Positions 51,475 through 61,533 of a DNA stretch of 64,000 nucleotides are shown here, piece by piece (positions within the stretch are counted from its first letter, which is position 1; each line of letters opens with the position of its first letter). The translations under genes were made by a program, and so were the position numbers. The notes below the pieces were generated by a model. The model was given only the letters and a program-made list of their open reading frames with translations, was not told the origin of the DNA and searched no databases. Source of the stretch: Rothia nasimurium (GTDB taxonomy: Bacteria > Actinomycetota > Actinomycetes > Actinomycetales > Micrococcaceae); contig NZ_CAKMSS010000002.1 in the NCBI RefSeq assembly GCF_928382285.1, positions 1 through 64,000 on the forward strand, in the 5' to 3' direction.

Positions 51475-52578
51475 TTAGTCGAGGAGGGCGTCAACGAAGG
51501 CACCGGGCTCGAAGGGTGCCAGGTCGTCGGGGCCTTCGCCCAGGCCGATGAGCTTGACGGGCACGCCCAGCTCTTCCTGGATAGCGACCACGATGCCGCC
51601 CTTGGCTGAGCCGTCGAGCTTGGTCAGCACGATGCCGGTAATCTGAACGACCTCGGAGAAGACCTTGGCCTGGATCATGCCGTTCTGGCCGGTGGTGGCG
51701 TCAATGACCAGGAGCACCTCGGTGACCGGGGCTTCTTTCTCGACCACGCGCTTGATTTTGCCCAGCTGGTCCATCAGGCCGGCCTTGTTCTGCAGGCGTC
51801 CGGCGGTGTCAATCATGACGGTATCGACGCCGCGGGCCTTGCCCTCGCGGATAGCCTCGAAGGCAACGGAAGCCGGGTCGGCGCCGTCCTTATCGGAGCG
51901 GACGGTGTCGACCCCTACGCGATCGCCCCAGGTCTGGAGCTGGTCGGCAGCTGCCGCGCGGAAGGTGTCGGCGGCACCCAGCAGGAGGTTCTTCTCTTCA
52001 GCGACCATCACGCGGGCCAGCTTGCCCACGGTAGTGGTCTTACCCACGCCGTTTACACCGACGACCAGCACGACGCCGGGGTTGCCGTCGGCACCGTCCA
52101 ATGCCAGGGAGCGGTCGGTATCTTCACCCACGATTGAAAGAAGCTCCTCACGCAGCATCTGCTTGACGTGGGCGGGATTCTCAGTGCCCTCCACGCGCAC
52201 ACGCTGCTGCAGGGCCTCCACCAGGCGGGCCGAGGGCTCAGCACCCAGGTCTGCCAGGAGCAGGGTCTCTTCGACCTCGTCCCAGACGTCCTGGTCAATC
52301 TTGTCGCGGGACAGCAGGGCCAGCAGGCCCTTGCCCAACAGGTTGTTAGAGCGGGAGAGTCGGGCGCGCAGACGCACCAGACGGCCCTGGGCGGACGCCG
52401 GACGCTCGATAGTAGTGACCGGCCCGTCAGCGCTATCTGCGGGGAGGTCATCGGCATCGCGGGTGCCCTCGTAGCCTTCCTTAGGGGCCTTAGGGCCGCG
52501 CAGCAGAACCGCGAGCACGCCACCTAGAATCAGCACACCGAGAAGTATGTACACAATGAGAGTTAGAGAATCATTCAC
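51475..52578 (-). CDS. ftsY: Signal recognition particle receptor FtsY
   Basis: A 367-residue GTPase that docks the SRP at the membrane. Unlike most FtsY it starts with a clear transmembrane segment (LTLIVYILLGVLILGGVLAVLL), the form usual in actinobacteria, then an acidic linker. The N domain is followed by P-loop GVNGVGKTT at 174-182, ADTFRAAAADQL, DTAGRLQNK and KLDGSAKGG. The start is GTG at 52578 with AGAAGG directly before it; this spacing is poor, but no better start precedes the transmembrane segment. It works with ffh in this window. Confidence 0.93.
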   Translation of the reverse strand: MNDSLTLIVYILLGVLILGGVLAVLLRGPKAPKEGYEGTRDADDLPADSADGPVTTIERPASAQGRLVRLRARLSRSNNLLGKGLLALLSRDKIDQDVWDEVEETLLLADLGAEPSARLVEALQQRVRVEGTENPAHVKQMLREELLSIVGEDTDRSLALDGADGNPGVVLVVGVNGVGKTTTVGKLARVMVAEEKNLLLGAADTFRAAAADQLQTWGDRVGVDTVRSDKDGADPASVAFEAIREGKARGVDTVMIDTAGRLQNKAGLMDQLGKIKRVVEKEAPVTEVLLVIDATTGQNGMIQAKVFSEVVQITGIVLTKLDGSAKGGIVVAIQEELGVPVKLIGLGEGPDDLAPFEPGAFVDALLD

Positions 52579-52733
52579 CCTTCTAGCTTGCCATATTCTC
52601 CCCGCCCCATACAGCCCCAGCGATGGGAGTAGAATGCACTTCTGCACACTGCCACCCCACACCGGCGGGCATTGTGAGCTAAGATACTTTTCAGACAGAT
52701 ACACGCAGCATAGAAGCAGCAGAGCACAAGCGC

Positions 52734-54092
52734 ATGAGCAACCACATCCCCACCCCCTCCATGGACACCGGGGCCATCCCCATCATCCCCGAATCCGTAC
52801 GGCAGGAAAGCCGCAACCAAAAGCCCCACACCAAAGAAACCGTCAAGGTGCCGACCCAAATCAAGGTCCTGATTGCGGCCTCATTCCTCATTGCCCTCGG
52901 CTACGGCCTGGTCGCCCCCGTGCTCCCCGGCTTTGCCCGTAGCTTCGATGTGGGAGCCATGGCAGCGACCTTCGTTGTCTCAGCCTTCGCCCTCTCGCGC
53001 CTGGCTTTCGCGCCGGCGTCCGGACGCCTCATCTCCCGCTTCGGCGAGCGCCGCATCTACTCGGCGGGCCTCATTATTGTGGGACTGGGATCCATTGGAG
53101 CCGGACTTTCAGTTAACTACCCCATGCTCATTGCCTCCCGCATTGTCGGTGGCACCGGCTCCGTCATGTTTACCGTGGCCGCCATGGGCATCTTGGTGCG
53201 CAACTCACCCCCGACGATTCGGGGTAAGGTCTCGGGCTACTTTGCTACGTCCTTCCTGCTGGGCAATATTTTGGGGCCCGTGCTGGGGGCAGCGGCCTCG
53301 TCCCTGGGTATGCGGGTACCCTTCTTTGTCTATGCGGCAATGCTCCTGTGTGCTGCCCTGGTAGTGCTCACCCAGCTCAAGGACGAGCCGCAAGAGGTCA
53401 ACCTCAACACCCAGGGTATCGCCGTACCCAAGCCCGAACTCAAGCTAGCCGACGCCCTGAAGTTCACCAACTTCAAAGCAGCCCTCGTGACCAACCTGGC
53501 GGTAGGGTGGAGCGTCTTCGGCCTACAGTCCACCGTAGTTCCCCTCGCCGCCGTAGCCCTCCTAGCTAGCCTGCACGCCGGTGAAGCCGGCTACGATGCC
53601 GCCGCTGCCGGAGCCAAGCTGGCAGGTTTCACCCTGGCAACCTACGCAGCCGGTAACGCCCTAATCCAGATTTACTCGGGCAAAATGGGCGATAAGATTG
53701 GCCGCCGCCCCATGGTCTTTTCCGGGCTGATTCTGGCAGGTATCGTCACCATCGTCTTTGGCCTGATTACCAACCCGGTTGTCTTTGTGGGGGCAGCCGT
53801 ACTTCTGGGCATTGCTTCGGCCCTGCTCGGCCCCTCCCTGCAGGCTGCTGTATCAGATATTGTGGGCAACAAGCGCTCCGGTGGCCAGCCCCTGGCCTAC
53901 TACCAGATGGTCTCAGACATCGGCCTGATCGTCGGCCCGCTCGTAGCTGGCTTTATCATCGACGCCTGGGGCTTCTTCCCCGCCTTTATCGTGGCCGGCG
54001 CTCTGCTTCTTCTTGCGGCTATTGGCTGGTTCCCCGGCTACCGCCCCAAGTTCCCGGCAGACATAGCTGACGAAGGCTACACCGGCAAGTAG
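52734..54092 (+). CDS. MFS transporter
   Basis: A 452-residue membrane protein with a polar N-terminal part of about 40 residues and twelve predicted segments. The motif between segments 2 and 3 is seen as GRLISRFGERRIY, and GKMGDKIGRRPM is the same motif in the second half. This places it in the drug-proton antiport group or a related efflux family. No substrate can be named. It is divergent from ftsY (155 bases between) and converges with smc, six bases from its end. Its presence between ftsY and smc breaks a pair that is often adjacent. Confidence 0.85.
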   Translation: MSNHIPTPSMDTGAIPIIPESVRQESRNQKPHTKETVKVPTQIKVLIAASFLIALGYGLVAPVLPGFARSFDVGAMAATFVVSAFALSRLAFAPASGRLISRFGERRIYSAGLIIVGLGSIGAGLSVNYPMLIASRIVGGTGSVMFTVAAMGILVRNSPPTIRGKVSGYFATSFLLGNILGPVLGAAASSLGMRVPFFVYAAMLLCAALVVLTQLKDEPQEVNLNTQGIAVPKPELKLADALKFTNFKAALVTNLAVGWSVFGLQSTVVPLAAVALLASLHAGEAGYDAAAAGAKLAGFTLATYAAGNALIQIYSGKMGDKIGRRPMVFSGLILAGIVTIVFGLITNPVVFVGAAVLLGIASALLGPSLQAAVSDIVGNKRSGGQPLAYYQMVSDIGLIVGPLVAGFIIDAWGFFPAFIVAGALLLLAAIGWFPGYRPKFPADIADEGYTGK

Positions 54093-54098
54093 CTTGCC

Positions 54099-57000
54099 CT
54101 AGTCCGCCAGGCGGTGCGAGAGCACGCTTGAAACCCCCTGCCGCATGGTGATGCCGTAGAGGGTATCGGCCTGGGCCATGGTGCGCTGGTGGTGGGTAAT
54201 CATCAACAGCTGGGACTTCTCCCGCAGCTGCCCTAGCACCTCCAGCAGACGGCCCAGGTTACGGTCATCAAGCGCCGCTTCTACCTCATCCAGCACATAG
54301 AAGGGGGCAGGGCGAGCCATAAAGACTGCCAGCAGCAGAGCCAAAGAGGCCAGGGTGCGCTCGCCGCCAGAGAGCAGGGAAAGGCGGGTGACTTTCTTAC
54401 CGGCCGGTGTCACTCGGATATCAAGCCCACTGTGCTCAAGGTCGTTGGGGTCGGCCAGTACCAGTTCGGCCTGGCCGCCGGGAAAGAGCAGGGCAAAGAT
54501 TCGACTGAACTCCACCTGCACATCGGCTAGTGCCCGGGTGAAAGAGGTTTCGATCTGGCCGGTCACATCCTTCATGACGGCCCGCAGGTCTGCCCGCGAG
54601 GTCTTGATGTCTTTAATCTGCTGGCGCAGGTAGCTATGGCGCTGTTCGAGGGCCTCATATTCTTCAAGGGCTAGGGGGTTGATAACTCCCAGGCGGGCCA
54701 GCTCTGCCTCGGCTGCCGCCAGGTCAGTCTCGATGTCCTCCCGGGGCAGGTCACTGGCCTTGTGGCTCTCTAGCAGGGCCTCAAGGCTGAGCCCCAATTC
54801 GCTATCTATCCGCTGGGTTAGGGCTTCCCAGCGGGCTTCAACGCGGGCGCCCTGGGCCGACGATTCAGCCTGCAGGGTTAGGGCAGCAGCCAGGGAGGTC
54901 TGGGCACCGGCCAGTTCTTCGCGGGTGGCGGTGAGCACCTGCTGGGCCTGCTCAGCTCGGGCCAGGGCCTTGCTGTATTCCTCGTTCTCCTGACTCTCCA
55001 CCTGTTCGAGGGCCAGCGCCAGAGCCTTGGCGCAGGCAGCTACCCTGCGGGCACGACGACCGGCGTCAGCGGCCTCTTGTTGACGCAGCTGACGAACCTC
55101 CTCAGCCTTTTCGAGGGCAGCAAGGGCTTCTTGGGCCTGGGTGAGACGGGCCTGGGCTGCTTCCTCTTTTTCGCGGGCGTAGGTTGCTGTGGCCTCGGCG
55201 AGGGTTTTACCCTCCTGGGCTTCGACCAGGGTTTTTTCTGCGGTGCGGACAGCCTCGCGCAGGGTAGCGCTGTCGGCTTGGGGTTCCGTGCTGCGGGCTC
55301 GAGCCAGAGCCTCTTGGGCGGCCTCCACGTGCCTTTGGGTCTCTTTCTGGGCTTCTTCAGCACGGGTGGCGGCTTCTTGCAGACGGTCAAGGGCCGCCTG
55401 TGAGCTTTCTGCCCGGCCGGTGAGGGTGGCAAGGTCTGCCCGGGCGGCAGCTAGCTGGGCCGTGAGTGAACCGGTGGTGCGAGCCTGGGCTTTTTCAGCC
55501 TCCTGAGCAGCCTTTAGTGCTTCTTCGGCCTGCTGGTGGGCCCTCTCTGCCTGCTCCTGTTGCTGGGCAAGCTCCCGCTGGGTCTGTTGAGCTCGGGTGA
55601 GTTCAGCGTAGCGTTCAGTCAGGGGCCGCTCTTGGGAGGGGTAGAGGGTTGAGCCTGCGGTTAGCACGGTACCGTCGGGGGTCACAGCGCGGACGCCCGG
55701 GTGGGCAGCTACCAGTGCGCGGGCGGCTTCTTCGTCGGGAGTCAGGTAGGTATCGGCGGTGAGCACGGCGAGGGCGCGGCTGAGGGCCTGCGGTGCGGTC
55801 AGGACGTCCGCCAGCGGGCGAGCTTGATAAACCTCAGCTTGAGATATAGATAGTTCTCGCAGGTCAATCTGCTCAATTTCACCCTCAAAGGAATAAAGCT
55901 GGGTTACTCCAGCGGGCAGGGACTCACCGCTCGTCAGGGTGAGGGCCCTCAGATAGGGGCCCAAGGCAGCAGCCACAGCAGCCTGCCAGGTATCTTCAAT
56001 CTCAAGTAGAGAAATAAGTTCCTGAGCTCCCTGCTCCAGGGCCTGCTGGCGGAGACCTTCACTATCGCCACTTTCGGCATCGTCATGCTGCCAGGCCGCC
56101 TCAAGGGCCTCGCAGCGAGCTTGAGCAGCATGAAGCTTTACCTGAGCTTGATGCAGTTCTTTGCGGCTGGACTCCACCGCTTCGCTCGCCCGCTGCCGCG
56201 CCCGACGCAGGTTTTCTTCTTCGGCTTCGGCCCGCTCTAGCTGCTCCCGGTAGCCGTTCACAGCTGCCTGGGCCCGCTCGGTATCAGCACCGGCTGAAGC
56301 CCCCTGCTCTTTAGCTTCGGCATACTCAGCTACTCGTCGGGCGGTCTCTTCACCGGCTCGCTCAAAAGCTACGCGGGCGGTAGCCAGCTGGGCGGTAAGC
56401 TGCGACAGGTTCTCCTTATAGTCCCGCACCTGCTGGTCGGCCGTAGCCAGGGCCTGCCGGGCTGCGCTCTGCTCTGCCCGAGCCTTTTCTAGGGCAGAGT
56501 GGGCAGCGGTAAGTTCTTCTTCAGCCGCTTTCCCCGCCTCCCGGGCCCGTTCAAGATTTTCTTCCTCACGGGCACAGGCCTGCTGAGCCGAAACCAGGCG
56601 GGTGGCGGCGTCCTGGTCTTCTTCCTGGTGGTGGGAGGCGGACAAACGTTCAGCGGCCACCAGCTGAACCGTCTCCACCAGGTGGGCAACCTCTTTCAGG
56701 GAGGTACGGCGCTGGGTGGCCTCATCAAGTGCCTGCTGGGCTACCTGCCGGGCCTTGGCCAACTCCCCCAGCTGCCCCTCGAGGGTGCGGCTGCGCTCCT
56801 GCGCCCGTAGGCGGGCAGCCTCAGCCTGCTGGCCAGCGGCCTGCTCGGCCTCCCGCTCCTGCATCATGGCACGCGCGTCATGAGCCAGAAGATCAGCGGT
56901 CAGACTGCGAACACGACCCGCCACCTCGCTAGCTGCCCGGGCCGCGTCAGCCTGCTCCCGGCGTCCTTCCAGCTGCTCAGACAGCTCACCGGCTAAATCC

Positions 57001-57575
57001 TCCAGCCGGTCAAGATTGGTCTTCAAATCATCAAGCTTGCTCGCGGTCTTCGCCTGGCGCTTACGGTGCTTGAGCAAGCCGGCAGCCTGCTCAATCAGCT
57101 CGCGCCGGTCATCAGCGGTGCCGTGCAAAATCTTATCGACCTGCCCCTGCCCCACCAGGGTGTAGAGTTCCCGGCCCACACCGGCGTCCGCCAGTAAGTC
57201 CTGCACATCAGCCAGACGGGCAGGCTCCCCGTTAATCTCGTACTCAGAACCGCCTGCAGAAAACATGGTGCGCGAAAGCCGAATCTCAGCATGAGGCAGC
57301 GGCAGGGCGCCGTCCTCGTTATCAATCACCAGCTCAACCCTGGCGCGCCCCAGCGCACCGCGGGAACCACCGCCAGCAAAAATGACGTCCTTCATGGCGC
57401 CGCCGCGCAGCTGCTTAGCCCCCTGGGCACCCATCACCCAGGCAAGGGCATCCACCACGTTCGACTTACCCGACCCGTTCGGCCCCACCAGCACATTCAA
57501 GCCCGGCTCAAACTCAAACACGGTGGCCGACGCAAAAGACTTAAAGCCGCGCACGGTCAAAGATTTTAGGTACAT
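54099..57575 (-). CDS. smc: Chromosome segregation protein SMC
   Basis: A 1158-residue condensin ATPase. The N-terminal head has YLKSLTVRGFKSF and Walker A GPNGSGKSN at 31-39. Two long coiled-coil arms rich in Ala, Glu, Gln and Arg flank a hinge at about 490-650 (GEIEQIDLRELSIS, TPDGTVLTAGSTLYPS). The C-terminal head has SLLSGGERTLASLALLLAVF and Walker B FYVLDEVEAALDD. The long Ala- and Gln-rich coils are typical of high-G+C actinobacteria. The frame extends 17 codons further up; the ATG at 57575 is the family start. It is divergent from oleA with 200 bases between. Confidence 0.96.
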   Translation of the reverse strand: MYLKSLTVRGFKSFASATVFEFEPGLNVLVGPNGSGKSNVVDALAWVMGAQGAKQLRGGAMKDVIFAGGGSRGALGRARVELVIDNEDGALPLPHAEIRLSRTMFSAGGSEYEINGEPARLADVQDLLADAGVGRELYTLVGQGQVDKILHGTADDRRELIEQAAGLLKHRKRQAKTASKLDDLKTNLDRLEDLAGELSEQLEGRREQADAARAASEVAGRVRSLTADLLAHDARAMMQEREAEQAAGQQAEAARLRAQERSRTLEGQLGELAKARQVAQQALDEATQRRTSLKEVAHLVETVQLVAAERLSASHHQEEDQDAATRLVSAQQACAREEENLERAREAGKAAEEELTAAHSALEKARAEQSAARQALATADQQVRDYKENLSQLTAQLATARVAFERAGEETARRVAEYAEAKEQGASAGADTERAQAAVNGYREQLERAEAEEENLRRARQRASEAVESSRKELHQAQVKLHAAQARCEALEAAWQHDDAESGDSEGLRQQALEQGAQELISLLEIEDTWQAAVAAALGPYLRALTLTSGESLPAGVTQLYSFEGEIEQIDLRELSISQAEVYQARPLADVLTAPQALSRALAVLTADTYLTPDEEAARALVAAHPGVRAVTPDGTVLTAGSTLYPSQERPLTERYAELTRAQQTQRELAQQQEQAERAHQQAEEALKAAQEAEKAQARTTGSLTAQLAAARADLATLTGRAESSQAALDRLQEAATRAEEAQKETQRHVEAAQEALARARSTEPQADSATLREAVRTAEKTLVEAQEGKTLAEATATYAREKEEAAQARLTQAQEALAALEKAEEVRQLRQQEAADAGRRARRVAACAKALALALEQVESQENEEYSKALARAEQAQQVLTATREELAGAQTSLAAALTLQAESSAQGARVEARWEALTQRIDSELGLSLEALLESHKASDLPREDIETDLAAAEAELARLGVINPLALEEYEALEQRHSYLRQQIKDIKTSRADLRAVMKDVTGQIETSFTRALADVQVEFSRIFALLFPGGQAELVLADPNDLEHSGLDIRVTPAGKKVTRLSLLSGGERTLASLALLLAVFMARPAPFYVLDEVEAALDDRNLGRLLEVLGQLREKSQLLMITHHQRTMAQADTLYGITMRQGVSSVLSHRLAD

Positions 57576-57775
57576 AGTGGTAGGCCCCATCGGTTGGGTA
57601 AAAACAGGTTTGGGTCGGCTTACCACTTTACCGCAGGCCCGCGCCCCTGTTCGGTGTGAGATGAACCCGCACCATCAATCACCGCACCTGCCCCGCCGGG
57701 GCATATTATTGAAAAAGTGCCCTGTTTCTTCAAATAAGGGCTTACCCAAATCCGCACTAAGGCTAGAAGAGTAGA

Positions 57776-58807
57776 TTGACCGCTAATTCAGATATTCGCC
57801 ACAAGAACGCCTCCCTACTATCGGTAACCAGGGTGCTACCGCCGGAGGTCGTCACCAGCTCCTACTTTGACGAGCAACTAGCGGCCACCTACAAGCGACT
57901 GAGAATGCCCAAGGGCCTACTCGAGCGCCTCGCCGGTATTAGTGAGCGCCGCTCCTGGGGCCCCTCCATGCATTTTGAGGACGGCGCGGTGCAGGCTGCT
58001 GAGCAGGCTATCGCCCAGGCCGGTATCAGCAAGGAACAGATCGGGCTGATTATTAACACCTCGGTCACCCGCGATAATTTTGAACCGGCAGTGGCCGTGG
58101 GTATTCACGACCGCCTGGGTCTACCCCGTCACGCCCTGAACTTCGATATCACCAACGCCTGCCTGGGCTTTGTGAACGGTATTACGGTGGCCGCCACCAT
58201 GATTGATGCCGGAGCTATCGACTACGCCCTGATTGTGGACGGTGAGGACCCCTCCCCCTGGCACGCTACCGCCCTGCGCCAGCTCAACCGCCCCGATTCA
58301 ACCCGAGACGACGTACTGGCCCAGTTCGCTACCCTGACCCTGGGCTCGGGAGCTGCGGCCGCCGTCATTGGCCGCTCCGACCTGCACCCGACGGGCCACA
58401 AGATTATCGGTTCGGTCTCCCGCGCGGGAACCGAGCATCGTAACCTCTGCATTGGTGGTGAAGCCGACCAGGGGATGAATACGGACGCCGCGGGTCTGCT
58501 CAAGCACGGCCTGCAGCTGGTCGCTGAGGCCTGGGAAGAAGCCCACCAGAACGGCTGGGACTGGGGCAACATGCGCTCCTATGTAACCCACCAAATTTCT
58601 AACGCCCACACCAACGCCATTATTGAGGCCGTGGGTATCGACCGCGAGCGCATCCCCATGACCTTCCCGGTCTGGGGTAACGTGGCGGCAGCCGCCCTTC
58701 CCATGACCCTGGCTGAGGAAAGCGCCCACTTCGTAGACGGTGACCGTATTCTCTGCATGGGTGTGGGCTCCGGCCTGAACACCGCGCTCATGGAAATCAC
58801 CTGGTAG
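57776..58807 (+). CDS. oleA: OleA, acyl-CoA head-to-head condensing enzyme
   Basis: A 343-residue thiolase-fold enzyme that joins two fatty acyl-CoAs to a beta-keto acid, the first step of long-chain olefin synthesis. The triad is Cys129 in ITNACLGFVNG, His272 in THQISNAHTN and Asn302 in VWGNVAAAALP. Glu103 in RDNFEPAVA is the likely match of the Glu that OleA uses as base (Glu117 in Xanthomonas), which FabH lacks. The start is TTG at 57776 with AGAAGAG before it. It differs from the window's FabH over most of its length. The oleBC-oleD genes follow directly and confirm the call. Confidence 0.93.
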   Translation: MTANSDIRHKNASLLSVTRVLPPEVVTSSYFDEQLAATYKRLRMPKGLLERLAGISERRSWGPSMHFEDGAVQAAEQAIAQAGISKEQIGLIINTSVTRDNFEPAVAVGIHDRLGLPRHALNFDITNACLGFVNGITVAATMIDAGAIDYALIVDGEDPSPWHATALRQLNRPDSTRDDVLAQFATLTLGSGAAAAVIGRSDLHPTGHKIIGSVSRAGTEHRNLCIGGEADQGMNTDAAGLLKHGLQLVAEAWEEAHQNGWDWGNMRSYVTHQISNAHTNAIIEAVGIDRERIPMTFPVWGNVAAAALPMTLAEESAHFVDGDRILCMGVGSGLNTALMEITW

Positions 58808-58815
58808 GAGCCACT

Positions 58816-61533
58816 ATGACGTTTTCTCAGCTCACTCCTGTTCCTGCCCTCTGGCCCGGCGTTGACCCTGCCTGGTCCCAGCAGGTGCAGGTGCCCGCGT
58901 CCGCCCCGGTAGAAGAAGCCGGGGCTAGCCGCCGCTGGCACTACCTCGATAATGGCCCGGCGCTCGAGGCCGCCGGGCGCACTCCGGTCGGTACCGTACT
59001 GGCGGTGCACGGTAATCCCACCTGGTCCTATCTCTGGCGGTCGGTCATCGCTGCCGCCACTGTTGCCGAGCAGCCCTGGCGCATTGTAGCGGTAGACCAG
59101 CTCGATATGGGCTATTCGGAGCGCACCGGCCTAACCCGCTCGCTCTCAGACCGTATCGCTGACCTCGGTGATTTTACGGCCGCGCTTGGGCTTGATACTA
59201 CCGAGCTTCCCCTTGTCACGCTGGCCCATGACTGGGGCGGGCTGATCTCGCTGGGGTGGGCCCTGCGCCACCGTGAGATTGTCTCGGGTGTCATGCTGAC
59301 CAACACCGCTGTTTTTCATGACGCCGGTGAGAAAATCCCGGTAGCCCTACAGGCGGCCCTCAACCCGGCTCTGCATTCCTGGGCGACCGAAAAATCAACC
59401 GCCTTTATCGACGTGACTCTGGGCCTGGCCCAGGGCGGTCTTGATGCTGCGGTCAAGAAGGCCTACAAGCTGCCCTACACCACCGCCGAGCATCGGGTGG
59501 GTGTGCGGAATTTCGTGGCCGACATACCGGCAACCGAAGCGGCTGCCAGCTATCGCCCTATGGTCTCTATTGCCGAAGGTATTACCGAGCTCGATGTACC
59601 TGCCCTGATGCTCTGGGGCACTAAAGACCCGGTCTTTCAGCGCCGTTACATGGCCGACCTGGCTACCCGCCTGCCGCAGGCAGATATCCACCGTTTTGAA
59701 ACCGCCAGCCACCTGGTTGCCGAAGACGAAGACATCGCCAGCCCCATTCTGGACTGGCTGACCGAGCACTTCGTCACCGGCACCACCCAGCGGGACCTCC
59801 ACCTCACCGCGCGCGCTGCCCGGGTGCCGGCGTCCGCTCATTACCGCCCCATGGGAGCCGAGCTGGCAGACCGGGCGGACGAGCCCACCCTCGCTATCGT
59901 TGATATGAGCAGCAAGGGGGACGGCACCGAGGTAGCCGCCCAGCTCTCGTGGGCTGAACTGGCTGCCGAGGTTGACCGGGTTGCCTCTGGCCTGCACCGG
60001 CTCGGGGTGAAGCCCGGCGACCGGGTCAATCTGCTGGTGCCACCCGGCATTAAACTCACCACCCTTATCTACGCCTGCCTCAAGATTGGGGCCGTGATTG
60101 TTGTGGCTGATACCGGCCTGGGCGCTGCGGGGCTGACGCGCGCGCTCAAGGGGGCCCGCCCGTCCTGGCTCATCGGTATTCCAGCTGCCCTCACCCTGGC
60201 CCGTACCCTGGGCTGGCCCGGCCAGCGCATTGCAGCCGGTTCCCTCCCCGCTGCCGCCGCCCGGGCCCTGGGCGTGGTGGGTGCGGTCGATGACTTTGCA
60301 GCCCCCGAGGTTTTTGCGGTAGCCGACCCTGACCCCGATGCGGACGCCGCCATCCTCTACACGTCAGGCTCCACCGGCCCGGCTAAGGGCGTGGTCTACA
60401 CCCACCGCCAGCTGGCGGCTATGCGGGATACCATCGCAGCCACCTACGATCTGGCTGCCGGCAGCGGTCTGGTGGCGGGCTTTGCCCCCTTCGCCCTGCT
60501 GGGCCCGGCCCTGGGAGCTACCTCTGTCACCCCGGCCATGGACGTCACCAAACCTAAGACCCTCACCGCCGCAGCCCTGGCATCCGCAGCCCAGGCTATC
60601 GGGGCAACCACGGTCTTTGCTTCCCCGGCAGCCCTGATGAACGTGCTCGAGACCGTCGATGGCCTCAGCAGCCAGCAGCGCTCTGCCCTGGGGCAGGTCA
60701 CCACCCTGCTCTCCGCCGGGGCTCCCATTACCTCTCCCCTGCTGGCCCGCCTGCAGACCCTGCTGCCGGCAGCTTCCCTGCACACCCCCTACGGCATGAC
60801 CGAGTCCCTGCCCACCACCGACGTCTCCTACGCCCAGATTCAGCAGGCCGAGCAGGACGCGGCAGCCGGGCTCCTCGGCGCTGGCGGCGGTGTCTGCGTT
60901 GGCACCCCCGTCCACGGGGCAGCCCTGCAGATTGCTCCCCTGCTGCCGGATGGAACCGCCTCAACCGAGGTCACCACCGAGCCCGGTATCACCGGTGAAA
61001 TTCTGGTGGCAGCCCCGCACATCAAGGACCGCTACGACACCCTCTGGGTCACCGAACGCGCTTCCAGCGCCACCCCCGGCTGGCACCGCACCGGCGATGT
61101 GGGGCATTTCGATGCCAGCGGACGCCTCTGGGTTGAGGGCCGCCTTGCCCACGTGCTGGTGACCGCCCAGGGCGTACTCACCCCGGTTGCCCTGGAACAG
61201 GCTGCCGAGCTCGATGCCGAGGTGCGCCGGGCAGCCGCTGTTGCTACCGGCCCGGCCGGGGCGGCGTCCGTCCTGATCGTGGCCGAGGTTGGCCCCACCT
61301 TCCGGGGCAAGAAGACCCGCAACGGCCTGGCTCCGGCTGACCTGGCCCAGCGGGTGCGGGAGCGGGTACTGGCTGAGACCGGTGTAGAGGTATCGGCTGT
61401 GCTGGTTGTTGCTGAGCACCCCACCGATGTGCGACACAACTCAAAGATTGACCGCCCGGTTCTTGCTGCCTGGGCTGAGCAACTCCTCCAGGGGAAAAAG
61501 GCCCGTCTGGGAAAGGGGGTTATCGCGTGGTAG
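58816..61533 (+). CDS. oleBC: OleBC fusion: beta-lactone decarboxylase plus beta-lactone synthetase
   Basis: A 905-residue two-domain protein. Residues 1 to about 330 are an alpha/beta-hydrolase like haloalkane dehalogenase (OleB): HGNPTW at 65-70, Asp139 as nucleophile in AHDWGG, and His299 in SHLVAED. From about 340 on it is an AMP-forming ligase (OleC): P-loop ILYTSGSTGPAKG at about 513, YGMTES at about 658, RTGD at about 758 and the final SKIDRPVLAAW with Lys. OleC closes a beta-hydroxy acid to a beta-lactone; OleB removes CO2 to give the cis alkene. The fused form is known from Micrococcus luteus and relatives. It starts eight bases after oleA and overlaps oleD by seven. Confidence 0.94.
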   Translation: MTFSQLTPVPALWPGVDPAWSQQVQVPASAPVEEAGASRRWHYLDNGPALEAAGRTPVGTVLAVHGNPTWSYLWRSVIAAATVAEQPWRIVAVDQLDMGYSERTGLTRSLSDRIADLGDFTAALGLDTTELPLVTLAHDWGGLISLGWALRHREIVSGVMLTNTAVFHDAGEKIPVALQAALNPALHSWATEKSTAFIDVTLGLAQGGLDAAVKKAYKLPYTTAEHRVGVRNFVADIPATEAAASYRPMVSIAEGITELDVPALMLWGTKDPVFQRRYMADLATRLPQADIHRFETASHLVAEDEDIASPILDWLTEHFVTGTTQRDLHLTARAARVPASAHYRPMGAELADRADEPTLAIVDMSSKGDGTEVAAQLSWAELAAEVDRVASGLHRLGVKPGDRVNLLVPPGIKLTTLIYACLKIGAVIVVADTGLGAAGLTRALKGARPSWLIGIPAALTLARTLGWPGQRIAAGSLPAAAARALGVVGAVDDFAAPEVFAVADPDPDADAAILYTSGSTGPAKGVVYTHRQLAAMRDTIAATYDLAAGSGLVAGFAPFALLGPALGATSVTPAMDVTKPKTLTAAALASAAQAIGATTVFASPAALMNVLETVDGLSSQQRSALGQVTTLLSAGAPITSPLLARLQTLLPAASLHTPYGMTESLPTTDVSYAQIQQAEQDAAAGLLGAGGGVCVGTPVHGAALQIAPLLPDGTASTEVTTEPGITGEILVAAPHIKDRYDTLWVTERASSATPGWHRTGDVGHFDASGRLWVEGRLAHVLVTAQGVLTPVALEQAAELDAEVRRAAAVATGPAGAASVLIVAEVGPTFRGKKTRNGLAPADLAQRVRERVLAETGVEVSAVLVVAEHPTDVRHNSKIDRPVLAAWAEQLLQGKKARLGKGVIAW

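Noticed and set aside
54355-57569. Long plus-strand frames opposite smc
   Set aside because: They are shadows of the Ala/Glu/Gln-rich coiled-coil codons; their composition is not protein-like and smc is certain on the other strand.
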